DNA from: Nitrospirae bacterium RIFCSPLOW2_12_42_9
GTDB lineage: Bacteria; Nitrospirota; 9FT-COMBO-42-15; HDB-SIOI813
Direction: 5' to 3'
NCBI GenBank assembly: GCA_001805205.1
Contig: MHER01000056.1
Span: 1 to 24,596, forward strand
Length of the DNA stretch: 24,596 nt
A program made the position numbers and the translations under genes. Below, piece by piece: positions 1 to 8,407 of this stretch. The notes beneath the pieces are model-generated. The model did no database searches, was not told the origin of the DNA, and saw nothing but the letters and a program-made list of their open reading frames with translations. Position 1 is the stretch's first letter. Every line of letters begins with the position of its first letter.

Positions 1-1385
1 TTAATTATTTCAATTATAGAAATTACTCTCTTTACCGGTGCCCCACCTCTGGAAAAAGTTAATAGCTGCTTCGTAAGGTCCTTAGCCCTTAATGCAGCCT
101 TTTCCGCATCAGACAACCTTCTGTAAAGTACATCTCCAGGATTAGAGGTATTTTTTGATAGAGAGACATTGCCAAGAATTGCAGTTAGTATATTATTGAA
201 GTCATGTGCAAGACCTCCTGCAAGGATACCTATTGACTCGAGCTTCTGTGCCTTGATCATCTCATTTTCCATCATCTTCCGCTCTGAGATGTCCAATCCC
301 ATGCACACGAGATAAGTTTTCTTGTCTTTATATGTGCTCCTGCATGTAAAAAAGAAGGGTTTCTTTACCCCATCCTTTGATATGAGGTCAACCTCACCAA
401 ATGACTCACCTTTATTAAATCCATCCATGATTTTATTTATTGCATAATCTTTATTATCAGGAGCAACTAACTGCATGGCACTCATTCCCGACATTTCTTC
501 AGAAGAATATCCTAATGATTCCAGCGCTTTTCTGTTCCAGGCAATAATATTACCATCAATATCAATAAGGTAATAGATACATGGGAGATTGTCTGTCATA
601 TCCTGTGTAAATCTCTGTTGTTCGGATATCCTCCGCTCTTCTGCCCTCTTACGTTCTGTAATATCATGAACTACATATACCATATAACTCTTTTCCTGAA
701 CAGTTATGAACTTTATATTAACCTCAGCCGGGAAAGTAGAACTATCTTTACGCCTGAGATCTCCAAAGAATATCTCATGACCATTGTCTTTTACACGCTG
801 TACATGGCCATCCCAAAAAGACTTGTTAGGTATACTTGTCTCAATATCCACTTCACACATATTAAGAAGTTCTTCTCTACTATATCCCAGATTGTTACAG
901 GCCTTATCATTAACATAGAGAAAATGGCTTGTAGAGGGGTCTATAATACCTATGGCCTCATTAGACTGGTTTATAAGGTTGCTGATTAATTTAAACTGCT
1001 CCTCTGTCTGTTTACGCTCGGTGATGTTACGGCTTACCCCTACCAGACCAATAATATCGCCTGCTTCATCAAATAGCGGTGATTTGATAGTCTCAAAGTA
1101 GACCTTCTTCCCATCCTTAAGAGTAAACTCCTCATCAAAACTCAGGGTTTTCCGTTCTATAAAAATTTTCATGTCGCTTTCAAAGCAGTGTGCCGCAAGT
1201 TCAGGAGGAAAGAAATGATTGTCGGTCTTTCCGATAATCTCCTCTTCCTTAAGCCCGACAAAATCTTTGTATGCCTTGTTCACGACCATGTTACGTCCTT
1301 CGCAGTCCTTGAAATATATAATGTCAGGTATAGTATCTATCAGGGTCTGGTGATGGGCGGTTAAATCTGAAAAGCTTTTGTCCAT
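1..1385 (-). CDS. Multi-PAS sensor histidine kinase, C-terminal part cut by window edge
   Basis: About 461 codons are visible, read from the minus strand starting at ATG 1385-1383; no stop occurs before base 1. Three consecutive PAS domains can be read, at roughly residues 6-125, 128-250 and 253-375. Two of them end in the PAC-type pattern NITERK or DITERK, and the third ends DISERK. A dimerisation/phosphoacceptor domain follows, with the H-box ILAGGLAHDFNNIL; the phospho-accepting histidine is His394. The downstream segment QLLTFSRGGAPVK is typical of NtrB-like kinases. The HATPase domain must lie beyond the left edge. There is no transmembrane segment at the N terminus, so it should be a cytoplasmic sensor that autophosphorylates on His394 and passes phosphate to an unseen response regulator or receiver. 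The ligand is unknown. The Shine-Dalgarno is weak. The gene lies 50 bp downstream of tRNA-Met and might be read from the tRNA promoter. Confidence 0.88.
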   Translation of the reverse strand, partial: MDKSFSDLTAHHQTLIDTIPDIIYFKDCEGRNMVVNKAYKDFVGLKEEEIIGKTDNHFFPPELAAHCFESDMKIFIERKTLSFDEEFTLKDGKKVYFETIKSPLFDEAGDIIGLVGVSRNITERKQTEEQFKLISNLINQSNEAIGIIDPSTSHFLYVNDKACNNLGYSREELLNMCEVDIETSIPNKSFWDGHVQRVKDNGHEIFFGDLRRKDSSTFPAEVNIKFITVQEKSYMVYVVHDITERKRAEERRISEQQRFTQDMTDNLPCIYYLIDIDGNIIAWNRKALESLGYSSEEMSGMSAMQLVAPDNKDYAINKIMDGFNKGESFGEVDLISKDGVKKPFFFTCRSTYKDKKTYLVCMGLDISERKMMENEMIKAQKLESIGILAGGLAHDFNNILTAILGNVSLSKNTSNPGDVLYRRLSDAEKAALRAKDLTKQLLTFSRGGAPVKRVISIIEII

Positions 1386-1435
1386 AGGGATATATTCAAA
1401 ACGAATCTCATACAAAGGGCTCGCAAAACTTATAG

Positions 1436-1509
1436 TGGCGGTGCAGGGAGTCGAACCCCGGACAGGAGGCTTATGAAACCTCTGCTCTAACCAACTGAGC
1501 TACACCGCC
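1436..1509 (-). tRNA. tRNA-Met (CAU), elongator type
   Basis: The 74-nt gene folds as a cloverleaf. The acceptor stem is GGCGGTG paired with CACCGCC. The anticodon stem GAGGT/GCCTC has loop TTCATAA, with CAT complementary to 1473-1475. The T arm is CGGGG-TTCGACT-CCCTG. Discriminator A and the overall match to elongator tRNA-Met favour Met over Ile2. The 3' CCA is not encoded, because CTA follows the discriminator. Confidence 0.95.
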
Positions 1510-1536
1510 ATAATGAATCTATTTATAAGTCATTAA

Positions 1537-1565
1537 AAAATAATAGATTTATTATGTTTTGTCAA
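1537..1565 (-). promoter_or_regulatory. Candidate sigma-70 promoter of tRNA-Met
   Basis: On the minus strand a perfect -35 box TTGACA (1565-1560) is followed after exactly 17 nt by TATTTT (1542-1537). Transcription would start near 1530, about 20 nt before the 5' end of the mature tRNA. Confidence 0.55.
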
Positions 1566-1632
1566 GGAATCTGTTCGTCTTGATGTTCGTCTCCTCCAAG
1601 AAAGTTATTTGTTTTAACAATATCTTAATTTA

Positions 1633-1660
1633 TTGCAATTTTCATTCCATAACATATAAA
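1633..1660 (+). promoter_or_regulatory. Candidate promoter for the small gene at 1698
   Basis: TTGCAA (1633-1638) is followed after 16 nt by TATAAA (1655-1660), about 38 nt upstream of the ATG. It is a reasonable sigma-70-like match, but in an AT-rich stretch where chance matches are common. Confidence 0.35.
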
Positions 1661-1697
1661 GGAATTAAATACTCACTCCGATATAAAAATTAAGCCG

Positions 1698-1991
1698 ATG
1701 AAAACAGAGATACTGTCAAACCTGAAATGCAGGATACTGGACTTATACGAAACCTTCACAAGCGACGATATTGATTCATTTAAAATTGGTCAGATCCGTT
1801 TAACAATCTACAGGTTGAGACCCCTCTCAGACGCAGGGAAGCTGCAACTTGAAATCCTGATTAAATTCTTCAATGAGGATGTATTGAGCAGGTTTCAACA
1901 AAAATGGGATAAGGAAAAACTCATCTGGCGAAAGGCCAATATAGAATCAGCTTTTGATATAATCATGCAGATGGGTTATGTCACTGGTTAA
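1698..1991 (+). CDS. Small hypothetical protein
   Basis: This 97-codon reading frame starts with ATG and ends TAA. I recognise no family. The protein is charged and probably helical (for example ESAFDIIMQMGYVTG at the C terminus), with no signal peptide, membrane segment or cysteine cluster; its composition looks like real coding sequence rather than an antisense shadow. It occupies an otherwise empty gap between tRNA-Met and lipA. Its 3' end overlaps the 3' end of the convergent lipA gene by 11 bp. The Shine-Dalgarno is poor (AATTAAGCCG before the ATG), which lowers confidence. A possible promoter is at 1633-1660. No function is proposed. Confidence 0.5.
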   Translation: MKTEILSNLKCRILDLYETFTSDDIDSFKIGQIRLTIYRLRPLSDAGKLQLEILIKFFNEDVLSRFQQKWDKEKLIWRKANIESAFDIIMQMGYVTG

Positions 1992-2847
1992 ACTGATTTG
2001 CTGCATGATATGAACTCCTCACCAATGGTCCTGCCTCAACAAATTTAAACCCCAATTCATACCCAATATTCTTAAGCTCATTAAATTCATCAGGATGGTA
2101 AAACTTGTTTACAGAAAGATGCCCTTTACCTGGACTCAGGTATTGGCCAATAGTAAGGATCTGACATCCAATTTCAGCAAGGTCTTTCATAACATCTGTA
2201 ATCTCTGAAAATTGTTCTCCTAAGCCAACGATTAATCCTGACTTGGTTATTACTACAGGATTTTCCCTCTTTACAGACTCTAATAATTGCAGGGAACGTT
2301 TGTATTTTGCGCCAGGCCTGGCAATTTTATATAGCCTATGTATTGTCTCAATATTATGGTTTATCACCTCAGGGGCAGCGCTAATAACAAGACTCAATGC
2401 CTCCTCAGAGCCTTTAAAATCCGGGATCAACACCTCTATTGTACTTTCAGGATTAAATCTCCGGATAGCCAAGATACTATTTGCGTAATGTAATGCCCCT
2501 CCATCCTGAAGGTCATCTCTCGTTACTGAGGTAACTACAATATGCCTTAAACCCATGCTTTTTGCTGCTAATGCCACCCTCTCCGGTTCTTCGGGGTCAA
2601 CAGGGTAAGTCTCTCCTTTCTCTATATTGCAGAACCTGCATCTCCTTGTGCAAACATTCCCCAGGATTAAAAATGTAGCAGTTCTTTGATTAAAACACTC
2701 CCCAATATTGGGACAGTTTGCCTCCTCACAGACTGTATGGAGTCCTGAAGATCGTAACAGTCGTTTTATTTCGAGATAATTACTCCCTTCCGGCAGTCGA
2801 ACCTTCAACCATTCAGGACGTTTCTGTCTTAAGATCTCTTGTGGCAT
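1981..2847 (-). CDS. lipA: Lipoyl synthase LipA
   Basis: This 288-residue radical SAM enzyme inserts two sulfur atoms into protein-bound octanoyl chains to make lipoyl groups for 2-oxoacid dehydrogenases and the glycine cleavage system. Both iron-sulfur ligand sets are visible. The auxiliary cluster motif CEEANCPNIGEC gives Cys40, Cys45 and Cys51. The radical SAM motif CTRRCRFC gives Cys66, Cys70 and Cys73. The C-terminal RSSYHA motif (277-282), which supplies the serine ligand of the auxiliary cluster, is intact. Length is normal for the family. The gene stands alone: no lipB or lplA is next to it, and tRNA-Gln is divergent. The Shine-Dalgarno is weak. The 3' end overlaps the convergent small gene by 11 bp. 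Confidence 0.97.
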   Translation of the reverse strand: MPQEILRQKRPEWLKVRLPEGSNYLEIKRLLRSSGLHTVCEEANCPNIGECFNQRTATFLILGNVCTRRCRFCNIEKGETYPVDPEEPERVALAAKSMGLRHIVVTSVTRDDLQDGGALHYANSILAIRRFNPESTIEVLIPDFKGSEEALSLVISAAPEVINHNIETIHRLYKIARPGAKYKRSLQLLESVKRENPVVITKSGLIVGLGEQFSEITDVMKDLAEIGCQILTIGQYLSPGKGHLSVNKFYHPDEFNELKNIGYELGFKFVEAGPLVRSSYHAANQFNQ

Positions 2848-2862
2848 ATTAAATCTGTTTTC

Positions 2863-2891
2863 TTGACAGATTATTTCATTTACTGTAAAGT
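2863..2891 (+). promoter_or_regulatory. Promoter of tRNA-Gln
   Basis: A perfect -35 box TTGACA (2863-2868) is followed after 17 nt by TAAAGT (2886-2891), preceded by TG. The predicted start is about 10 nt before the tRNA. It lies in the short divergent gap between lipA and the tRNA. Confidence 0.6.
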
Positions 2892-2907
2892 CTTGCTCTT
2901 AGATGGA

Positions 2908-2981
2908 TGGGGGATCGTCTAACGGCAGGACGATAGATTCTGGATCTATCTATCGGGGTTCGAGTCCCTGTCCCCCAGCCA
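2908..2981 (+). tRNA. tRNA-Gln (CUG)
   Basis: Acceptor TGGGGGA pairs with TCCCCCA. The anticodon stem ATAGA/TCTAT encloses loop TTCTGGA, with anticodon CTG at 2940-2942. The T arm is CGGGG-TTCGAGT-CCCTG. Discriminator G and an encoded CCA (2979-2981) complete it. The weak U1-A72 pair and G73 are typical of tRNA-Gln. Confidence 0.97.
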
Positions 2982-2997
2982 CATATCTATGATTGGT

Positions 2998-4512
2998 TCA
3001 GAAGTCCCATTCAACACCCGTCCAGACATTAGATGAAGATTCATCCCCTTGCTCCAGACCATACCCTATCATCAGATTAAAACTGTCAAGAAGGGAATAG
3101 GTTAAATCAATGCCTGTCCAGCTCGTCCTGTCTGTCTCCCCTGAATGAATATTTTTTCTCTCAATATCAGCCTCTAACCCAATAACCATGCCATGGCTGG
3201 AGGAAAACTCAAGCCTAGAAAAAAGGTCATCGGCATCTGTACCCATATGATGTCCTATAATATAGCCATTATATCTGTAACCATCACTGTATATACCATG
3301 TGTATACCAGGAATTATGTTTTGTACCCTTTGCCGTTGTTGCCCACTCTATCCTCAGGCTGGAATTATTAAGATAAAACGGCCTCTCTATAAGTAGTCCG
3401 GCCAGAAATGCCATATCCTTTGACCATTCCTCATATGATGTATCCTCTGTCCCTATTTCCCCGTATAACTTGACCCCGGCAAATGGTACAGAATTACCAT
3501 AACCACCTGATGTAACGGAGAAGTCTAAGGCCATTATGTTGTTGTTATCGATACCGGACCCTGTTTGTCCTGAGTTGTCTTCAGAAGTCAAAACCTCATA
3601 CCAGTCAGATAATGTAATTTTTTCACTACCTTCGCCATTGAATATAACAGTCCTCGAAACAGCAAACCTGAAACCAGGACCGGGCTTAAAGTCGAGTCTT
3701 ACCCCAAACAACTTTGCCTGCGGAAAATCCCTCTCCTCCTCAAGTTCTGTCAGGAATATAGTGGGTTTTAAAGGTCCTAATCTGCTTAAAACCGACGGCA
3801 GTAAGAATGGAATTTGGGATGTAAATCTTATCATGTCAAAAGGTTCTGCATTGTTTGTCAGGAGAAGCCCTCCATGAAAACCATCACCCCACCACATAGG
3901 CTCCCTGCCGACTTCGATATCTATATTCCGGATACTGAAAATGCCATATCCATGTACTACCTTTAAATCCTGGTTATCATCAGTAGTTCTGAACTCCGGA
4001 GAGATATTAAAAGAGAAAAAATCCCCCAGCTTAAATGAACTTGATAATCCAACCCTGATATTCTCTCCTTTTTGTAATATATCGCCATTATTGTTGGCGT
4101 TTAAGTAGTCAGGCATCCCGCCACTATACAGGTATTTAAAATAAGGAGTATCGATGGGTTTAAAATTGCCTTCAGCAAAAAGGTCCCCTTTAAATTCCCT
4201 TTCCAATTTTTTTATTATTATATTGACAGATTCCAACTCCTTTTTCCTCTGCTCCGGAAGGCTGTTCCATACACCCTCTGCCTCTTCCAACATCCTTAAT
4301 GCCTCAACTCTGCTAAAAGGTTTAGTTGACAGGATCCCGCTTTTTATGAAACCGTGTAATTCAAGCCTTTCAAGGGATTTGTATACCCAGCTCTCTACAG
4401 GTATATTGACAGATGTCTGTGCAAAAAGAAAATCAGGGGACAGCACAACTGAAATAAAGAGAAATACAATGGTAAATAAAAATACACAAGATGTTGATCT
4501 GCTAAAATGCAA
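2998..4512 (-). CDS. Wzi-like capsule-assembly outer-membrane beta-barrel
   Basis: This 504-residue protein has an N-terminal signal peptide (hydrophobic core around residues 9-28, probable cleavage after FAQ near 32). A short helical, repeat-like stretch follows, then many alternating amphipathic beta strands, and it ends in phenylalanine (GVEWDF), the usual outer-membrane barrel signature. Strand phrases such as EVGREPMWWGDGFHGGLLL resemble the capsule assembly protein Wzi family, whose members sit in the outer membrane and bind surface polysaccharide. The start is a TTG at 4512 with AGGAG about 9 nt upstream. It overlaps the stop of the preceding SLBB gene by 11 bp, so the two are translationally coupled. 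The exact polysaccharide is unknown because no glycosyltransferase or polymerase gene is in view. Confidence 0.8.
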   Translation of the reverse strand: MHFSRSTSCVFLFTIVFLFISVVLSPDFLFAQTSVNIPVESWVYKSLERLELHGFIKSGILSTKPFSRVEALRMLEEAEGVWNSLPEQRKKELESVNIIIKKLEREFKGDLFAEGNFKPIDTPYFKYLYSGGMPDYLNANNNGDILQKGENIRVGLSSSFKLGDFFSFNISPEFRTTDDNQDLKVVHGYGIFSIRNIDIEVGREPMWWGDGFHGGLLLTNNAEPFDMIRFTSQIPFLLPSVLSRLGPLKPTIFLTELEEERDFPQAKLFGVRLDFKPGPGFRFAVSRTVIFNGEGSEKITLSDWYEVLTSEDNSGQTGSGIDNNNIMALDFSVTSGGYGNSVPFAGVKLYGEIGTEDTSYEEWSKDMAFLAGLLIERPFYLNNSSLRIEWATTAKGTKHNSWYTHGIYSDGYRYNGYIIGHHMGTDADDLFSRLEFSSSHGMVIGLEADIERKNIHSGETDRTSWTGIDLTYSLLDSFNLMIGYGLEQGDESSSNVWTGVEWDF

Positions 4513-6952
4513 TTATCAAGACTCCTGCTGTAACTGCTATCTGATATAATATCTGAGTCAGGTCCTTAATCTCTCTCAACCATACAATACGTTCTATCTT
4601 TTCAGGGATAACTATAGTATCACCCGGATCCAGTGTTGACGACATGAACCTTCCACTTAACCATCTGTCATTCTCTGAATCCCATCTTATAGTAGATATG
4701 CCACTCCAACCCCTTTTAGAAATGGCTGTACCATCCATCTTAAGGATATAGATATCATCATCCTCAGCATTCCTTGTTATCCCACCTGCATTTTTAATGT
4801 ACGCGTTAACTGTCCAACCCGGATTAAAGACAAATGCCGTAGGATTGTATACAGCGCCTATCACCTGTACCTGGTATGGCTTCTCAGGTACAAATAAAGA
4901 ATCACCATTTTCAAGGGGGATGTCGTATGTGGATTTCTTAAATTTATCCAATCGGTCCAGCTTGATAGCCATGATACCCTTAGCCTTTGCTATTCTCATC
5001 TTTGAAATAAGCTCCCTGCGCTGCGTTGTCACTACCTGTTGCTGCTGGGCCTCTTCTGATGTCAGGGCAGCCTCAATACTCTTTGCAGACTGAGATATAA
5101 TATCCTGTTCCAATCTGTTTATAGCCTCATCAAGCTGTTTTTGTTGAAGCACTCTTACAGATTCCCGTGTAAACACAGCCCCCTTTATATAAGCCTTATC
5201 TGTATATCCACCCGCCCTCTCTATTACAGATGATAAGGTCTCCCCCTTTTTTATAGTGTAAGTACCCGGAAATTTTACCTCTCCTGTTATTATAGCTGTT
5301 CTGTAAAGCTCCCATTCCGGGACAGTCCTTACCATGACATAGTCATCTTCCCTTAAAGGAAGATTGTATTGAGGATCCCCTTCAACAGCCCTTTTAAGGT
5401 TTACAATTATCCTTTCTGTCTTTGGTCCATCAGGTGTAATAAAGACCCTCGTTAATTCTGCCTCTTCTTCATTGGCATATCTGAGCAGGCCTCCGGAAAA
5501 AGTCAGGATATCCCTTAACATCATACCCTCATCAAATCCAAAAGTTCCTGGTGACTTTACCGCCCCTGTAATATGGACGACCTTATCTACTGTCTGTGAG
5601 ACAGGAAATATCTTCACAACATCCCCGTCTCTTATTGTAATGTTACTCTCCCCGCGTTCATAGACTTCTGATAAGTCTATCTCCTTTATAACCTGATCCT
5701 TCCCATCCTCTATTCTCAGAATCTGGACACGATTTTTAAATGAAATATTGTTTGTCCCTCCTGCCATTTCTATTATATCCAGAATCCTCGCCTCACCCTT
5801 TAATTCATATATAGCAGGCACCTTTACATTACCCGCCATCCCTGCAAGAGAACCAACAGGAGGGATAAAGATTACATCATCAGGCATAAGCCTTAAATCT
5901 TTTGTCTTGTCACCCTTAAGGAGAAAATCGTATAGATCTAGTGAGACTACAGTATTGCCATTTCTTTTAAGCTCAATATCCCTCATGGTTCCGACTTTGC
6001 TCGGGCCGCCTGCAGCAAAGAGTGCGTTAATAATGGTAGAGAATGAAGATATCGTATAAGTCCCTGGTTTATTAACATTTCCAACTACAAAGACCATTAT
6101 GCTCTTGAGTTTTCCCATACTTATATTAATCTTCAGGTCAGTATAGTATCTGCTGAATTCTTTTTCTATAAGACTCTTTGCCTCATTAAAAGACAATCCG
6201 GCAATATGAAGCACCCCAACTGTCGGAATATTTACTTTCCCATCATTATCTATTATCAGGCTGAATTCTGCATTTACCTTTCCCCATATTGCTATTCTTA
6301 TCTCATCTCCCGGTCCGATGATATACTCAGGTCCGACCGGTACGGAATCAACAGGTGCATATGTCGAAAGTGGTTGTTCAAAGAGGTTATAGCCGAATTG
6401 TTTAATCTCTGTAGAGATATAGAGAGGGCTCCCTATCCCCGCCACCTTAAATCCATTGGCAAGTGTCTCCTGAGTCCCGTAAATATAACCGCCGCCAAGT
6501 TCAACCGGTATATAAAACATAACATACCCGGGTGGTAATGGGACTTGGGGGGTTAATGATAAAAAGACACCCGGTTGAAGCTTGAGTATTTCTAATTGCT
6601 TTTTTGTTATATCAAGCCTCTCTGAGATGTATCTTTCAAAAACAGATGTTTCCTGAGGTGTGCCTGGTTGTTGTCCTCCATCTGAAACAGTACCGCCTTT
6701 AGATAACCCCTTTATTTGTGAACCTTCTACTGTAGATACTGCACCCTTGTCAATCCAGGCTCCTGCTGACCCTGGCAAAGATGGAAGTGTAAGAGAACCT
6801 GTATCAGGCTGCATAGGCATATTTATTTGAGGCATCCGTGATACAACACCATCCTCAGCAAAAGAGGCAGCAGTAATGAAAGATAGCAAGAATGGTAAAA
6901 TCAGGATATATAATTCAGGGAACCTGATAAAGTGCAATCCTTGTTTTTTCAC
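4502..6952 (-). CDS. SLBB-domain polysaccharide export protein (Wza-like)
   Basis: An outer-membrane or periplasmic polysaccharide exporter of 816 residues. It has a signal peptide (hydrophobic core about residues 14-30, cleavage near ASFA) and a low-complexity linker. A poly-export domain at about 207-290 contains YIIGPGDEIRIAIWG. Five SLBB units follow, marked by VVGNVNKPGTY, GNVKVPAIY, ITGAVKSPGTF, ITGEVKFPGTY and VIGAVYNPTAF. A helical insert lies between the fourth and fifth units, and a hydrophobic helix ends the chain (YQIAVTAGVLIIAF). No lipobox cysteine is seen, unlike classical Wza. I chose GTG 6952 because GGGGGGA lies 7 nt upstream; a longer frame from TTG 6988 would begin inside a repeated palindrome. 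It is the first gene of an operon with the Wzi-like gene. Confidence 0.87.
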   Translation of the reverse strand: MKKQGLHFIRFPELYILILPFLLSFITAASFAEDGVVSRMPQINMPMQPDTGSLTLPSLPGSAGAWIDKGAVSTVEGSQIKGLSKGGTVSDGGQQPGTPQETSVFERYISERLDITKKQLEILKLQPGVFLSLTPQVPLPPGYVMFYIPVELGGGYIYGTQETLANGFKVAGIGSPLYISTEIKQFGYNLFEQPLSTYAPVDSVPVGPEYIIGPGDEIRIAIWGKVNAEFSLIIDNDGKVNIPTVGVLHIAGLSFNEAKSLIEKEFSRYYTDLKINISMGKLKSIMVFVVGNVNKPGTYTISSFSTIINALFAAGGPSKVGTMRDIELKRNGNTVVSLDLYDFLLKGDKTKDLRLMPDDVIFIPPVGSLAGMAGNVKVPAIYELKGEARILDIIEMAGGTNNISFKNRVQILRIEDGKDQVIKEIDLSEVYERGESNITIRDGDVVKIFPVSQTVDKVVHITGAVKSPGTFGFDEGMMLRDILTFSGGLLRYANEEEAELTRVFITPDGPKTERIIVNLKRAVEGDPQYNLPLREDDYVMVRTVPEWELYRTAIITGEVKFPGTYTIKKGETLSSVIERAGGYTDKAYIKGAVFTRESVRVLQQKQLDEAINRLEQDIISQSAKSIEAALTSEEAQQQQVVTTQRRELISKMRIAKAKGIMAIKLDRLDKFKKSTYDIPLENGDSLFVPEKPYQVQVIGAVYNPTAFVFNPGWTVNAYIKNAGGITRNAEDDDIYILKMDGTAISKRGWSGISTIRWDSENDRWLSGRFMSSTLDPGDTIVIPEKIERIVWLREIKDLTQILYQIAVTAGVLIIAF

Positions 6953-6978
6953 TCGAAAATCCCCCCGAACACCACGCT

Positions 6979-7040
6979 GTAGGGACAAACCTTTAGGTTT
7001 GTCCCTACCCTGTTGGACAGACCTAAAGGTCTGTCCCTAC
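6979..7040. repeat. REPIN-like pair of palindromes
   Basis: Two palindromes sit head to head. The first (6979-7008) has 13-nt perfect arms GTAGGGACAAACC / GGTTTGTCCCTAC around TTTA. The second (7015-7036) has 9-nt perfect arms GGACAGACC / GGTCTGTCC around TAAA and continues into CTAC. The outermost sequences GTAGGGACA and TGTCCCTAC are also complementary, so the whole unit can fold as one long hairpin. This organisation is that of REP doublets/REPINs. The left end abuts the Shine-Dalgarno region of the SLBB gene. Confidence 0.75.
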
Positions 7041-7098
7041 GTCTTCGGCTCATTTTCATTGTCCTCTGTGCCCTGAATGGGCATGAATGTTTCATAAC

Positions 7099-7131
7099 AA
7101 AAAAGACTACTATAGGTAAGGATAAGTAGTC
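7099..7131 (-). terminator. Intrinsic terminator after the M16 peptidase gene
   Basis: On the minus strand, GACTACT (7131-7125) pairs with AGTAGTC (7111-7105) across a 13-nt loop and is followed by T6 (7104-7099). It lies 8 bp beyond the stop of the peptidase gene, at the end of the long minus-strand cluster. Confidence 0.75.
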
Positions 7132-7138
7132 AAGAACT

Positions 7139-8407
7139 TTAAACTTTTAATATTTTCTCTGAGACAATATCCTTTGTTATTGGCCCAAGGATGGCGAGTG
7201 ACAGGTATTCTGTCCTGAACAGGTCAGTGATAAGCTCCTGAATCTGAGATGGTTTTACCTTTTCTATTTCTCTGATAACCTCTTCTGGGGAGAAGTATCT
7301 TCCTATATATATCTCATCCCTTGCGAGCCGGCTCATCCTGTTACTTGTGCTCTCAAGACCAAGCATAAGATTACCCTTCATCTGATTCCTGACCCTGATC
7401 ATCTCCTTCCTTGATATGCCATTCTTATTTATTTTACGAATCTCTTTGATGACAAGTTCAAGTACTACTTGAAGGGCTTTAATGCTTGTACCGGCATATA
7501 TATTAATAAGTCCTACATCAGTATATGAAGATATATATGAGTAAATGGTATATACAAGCCCCCTTTTCTCTCTGACCTCCTGGAAAAGACGGGAACTCAT
7601 ACTCCCGCCAAGAATAGAATTGAGAGCAAACAGGGCATATCTATACTTGTGTTTTTGAGGTAAGCCTAAAGTACCGAGACAGAAATGAACCTGTTCTATA
7701 TCCTTTTTCTTTGTACAAATCCCTCCTTGAATAGAAGGAGATATGCGTTTATTGGAATAAGCATTTAGAGAATACTTTCCAATGTTCTTATTTAGTAGGT
7801 TTATGAGATTGGAAAACTCGAAATTACCTGCTGCTGAAATTACAATATTAGCAGGATTATAATGTCTTTTCATATAATTCAGAAGTGACTCCCTTTTCAT
7901 ATTACTCACTGTAGTGGCATTTCCGAGGATAGACCTTGCTAACGGGTTACCGTCCCATACCATCAGTGAGTGCATATCATGGATATAGTCTTCAGGGTCA
8001 TCCTCAACCATCTTTATCTCCTCAAGGATTACCTGTTTCTCCTTCTCTATCTCCTTTTTAGAAAGGGAAGAATGCAGGCAGATATCAGATATGATGTCAA
8101 TACCCTTAGCCAAATGGGCATCGAGGGTCTTCACATAAAATGTAGTTGTTTCACGCGTTGTAAAGGCATTTAGTTCGCCACCTATTGAATCTATCTCCAG
8201 AGCTATGTCATGGGCACTCCTGCGATGAGTGCCCTTAAAGAACATATGCTCAATGAAGTGGGAGATTCCTCCTTCTGATTCTGACTCATCTCTCGAACCA
8301 ACACCTACCCAGATACCCAGGGATACTGATTTTACTGAAGGGATTCTCTCTGCCACTACCCTTATGCCATTATCGAGATAGACCTTCCGGAATGAGATAT
8401 CTTTCAT
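7139..8407 (-). CDS. M16 family zinc peptidase (processing-peptidase-like)
   Basis: This 422-residue protein has the inverted zinc motif HFIEH (His50, Glu53, His54) and the distal glutamate in VILEEI (Glu130), the ligand set of pitrilysin/M16 enzymes. The second half contains the M16 C-terminal signature GGSMSSRLFQEVREKRGLVY. Length matches single-unit M16B peptidases such as mitochondrial processing peptidase beta and the YmxG/PqqL-like bacterial proteins; no signal peptide is seen, so it is probably cytoplasmic. Its ATG overlaps the pnp stop (ATGA), so it is the last gene of the rpsO-pnp operon. This placement beside pnp is common in bacteria. The substrate is unknown. A terminator follows at 7099-7131. 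Confidence 0.92.
   Translation of the reverse strand: MKDISFRKVYLDNGIRVVAERIPSVKSVSLGIWVGVGSRDESESEGGISHFIEHMFFKGTHRRSAHDIALEIDSIGGELNAFTTRETTTFYVKTLDAHLAKGIDIISDICLHSSLSKKEIEKEKQVILEEIKMVEDDPEDYIHDMHSLMVWDGNPLARSILGNATTVSNMKRESLLNYMKRHYNPANIVISAAGNFEFSNLINLLNKNIGKYSLNAYSNKRISPSIQGGICTKKKDIEQVHFCLGTLGLPQKHKYRYALFALNSILGGSMSSRLFQEVREKRGLVYTIYSYISSYTDVGLINIYAGTSIKALQVVLELVIKEIRKINKNGISRKEMIRVRNQMKGNLMLGLESTSNRMSRLARDEIYIGRYFSPEEVIREIEKVKPSQIQELITDLFRTEYLSLAILGPITKDIVSEKILKV

Noticed and set aside
618..989. 123-codon plus-strand frame antisense to the sensor kinase
   Set aside because: The minus-strand frame gives clear PAS domains; this one gives no recognisable protein.
6953..6988. Upstream TTG start for the SLBB export gene
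   Set aside because: It lies inside the palindromic repeat; GTG 6952 has a strong Shine-Dalgarno at proper spacing and begins a normal signal peptide.
7071..7083. GCCCTGAATGGGC shared with the toxin fragment near 19726-19738
   Set aside because: A 13-nt match is within chance for a window this size, and the second copy is explained as coding sequence (LRPEWA).
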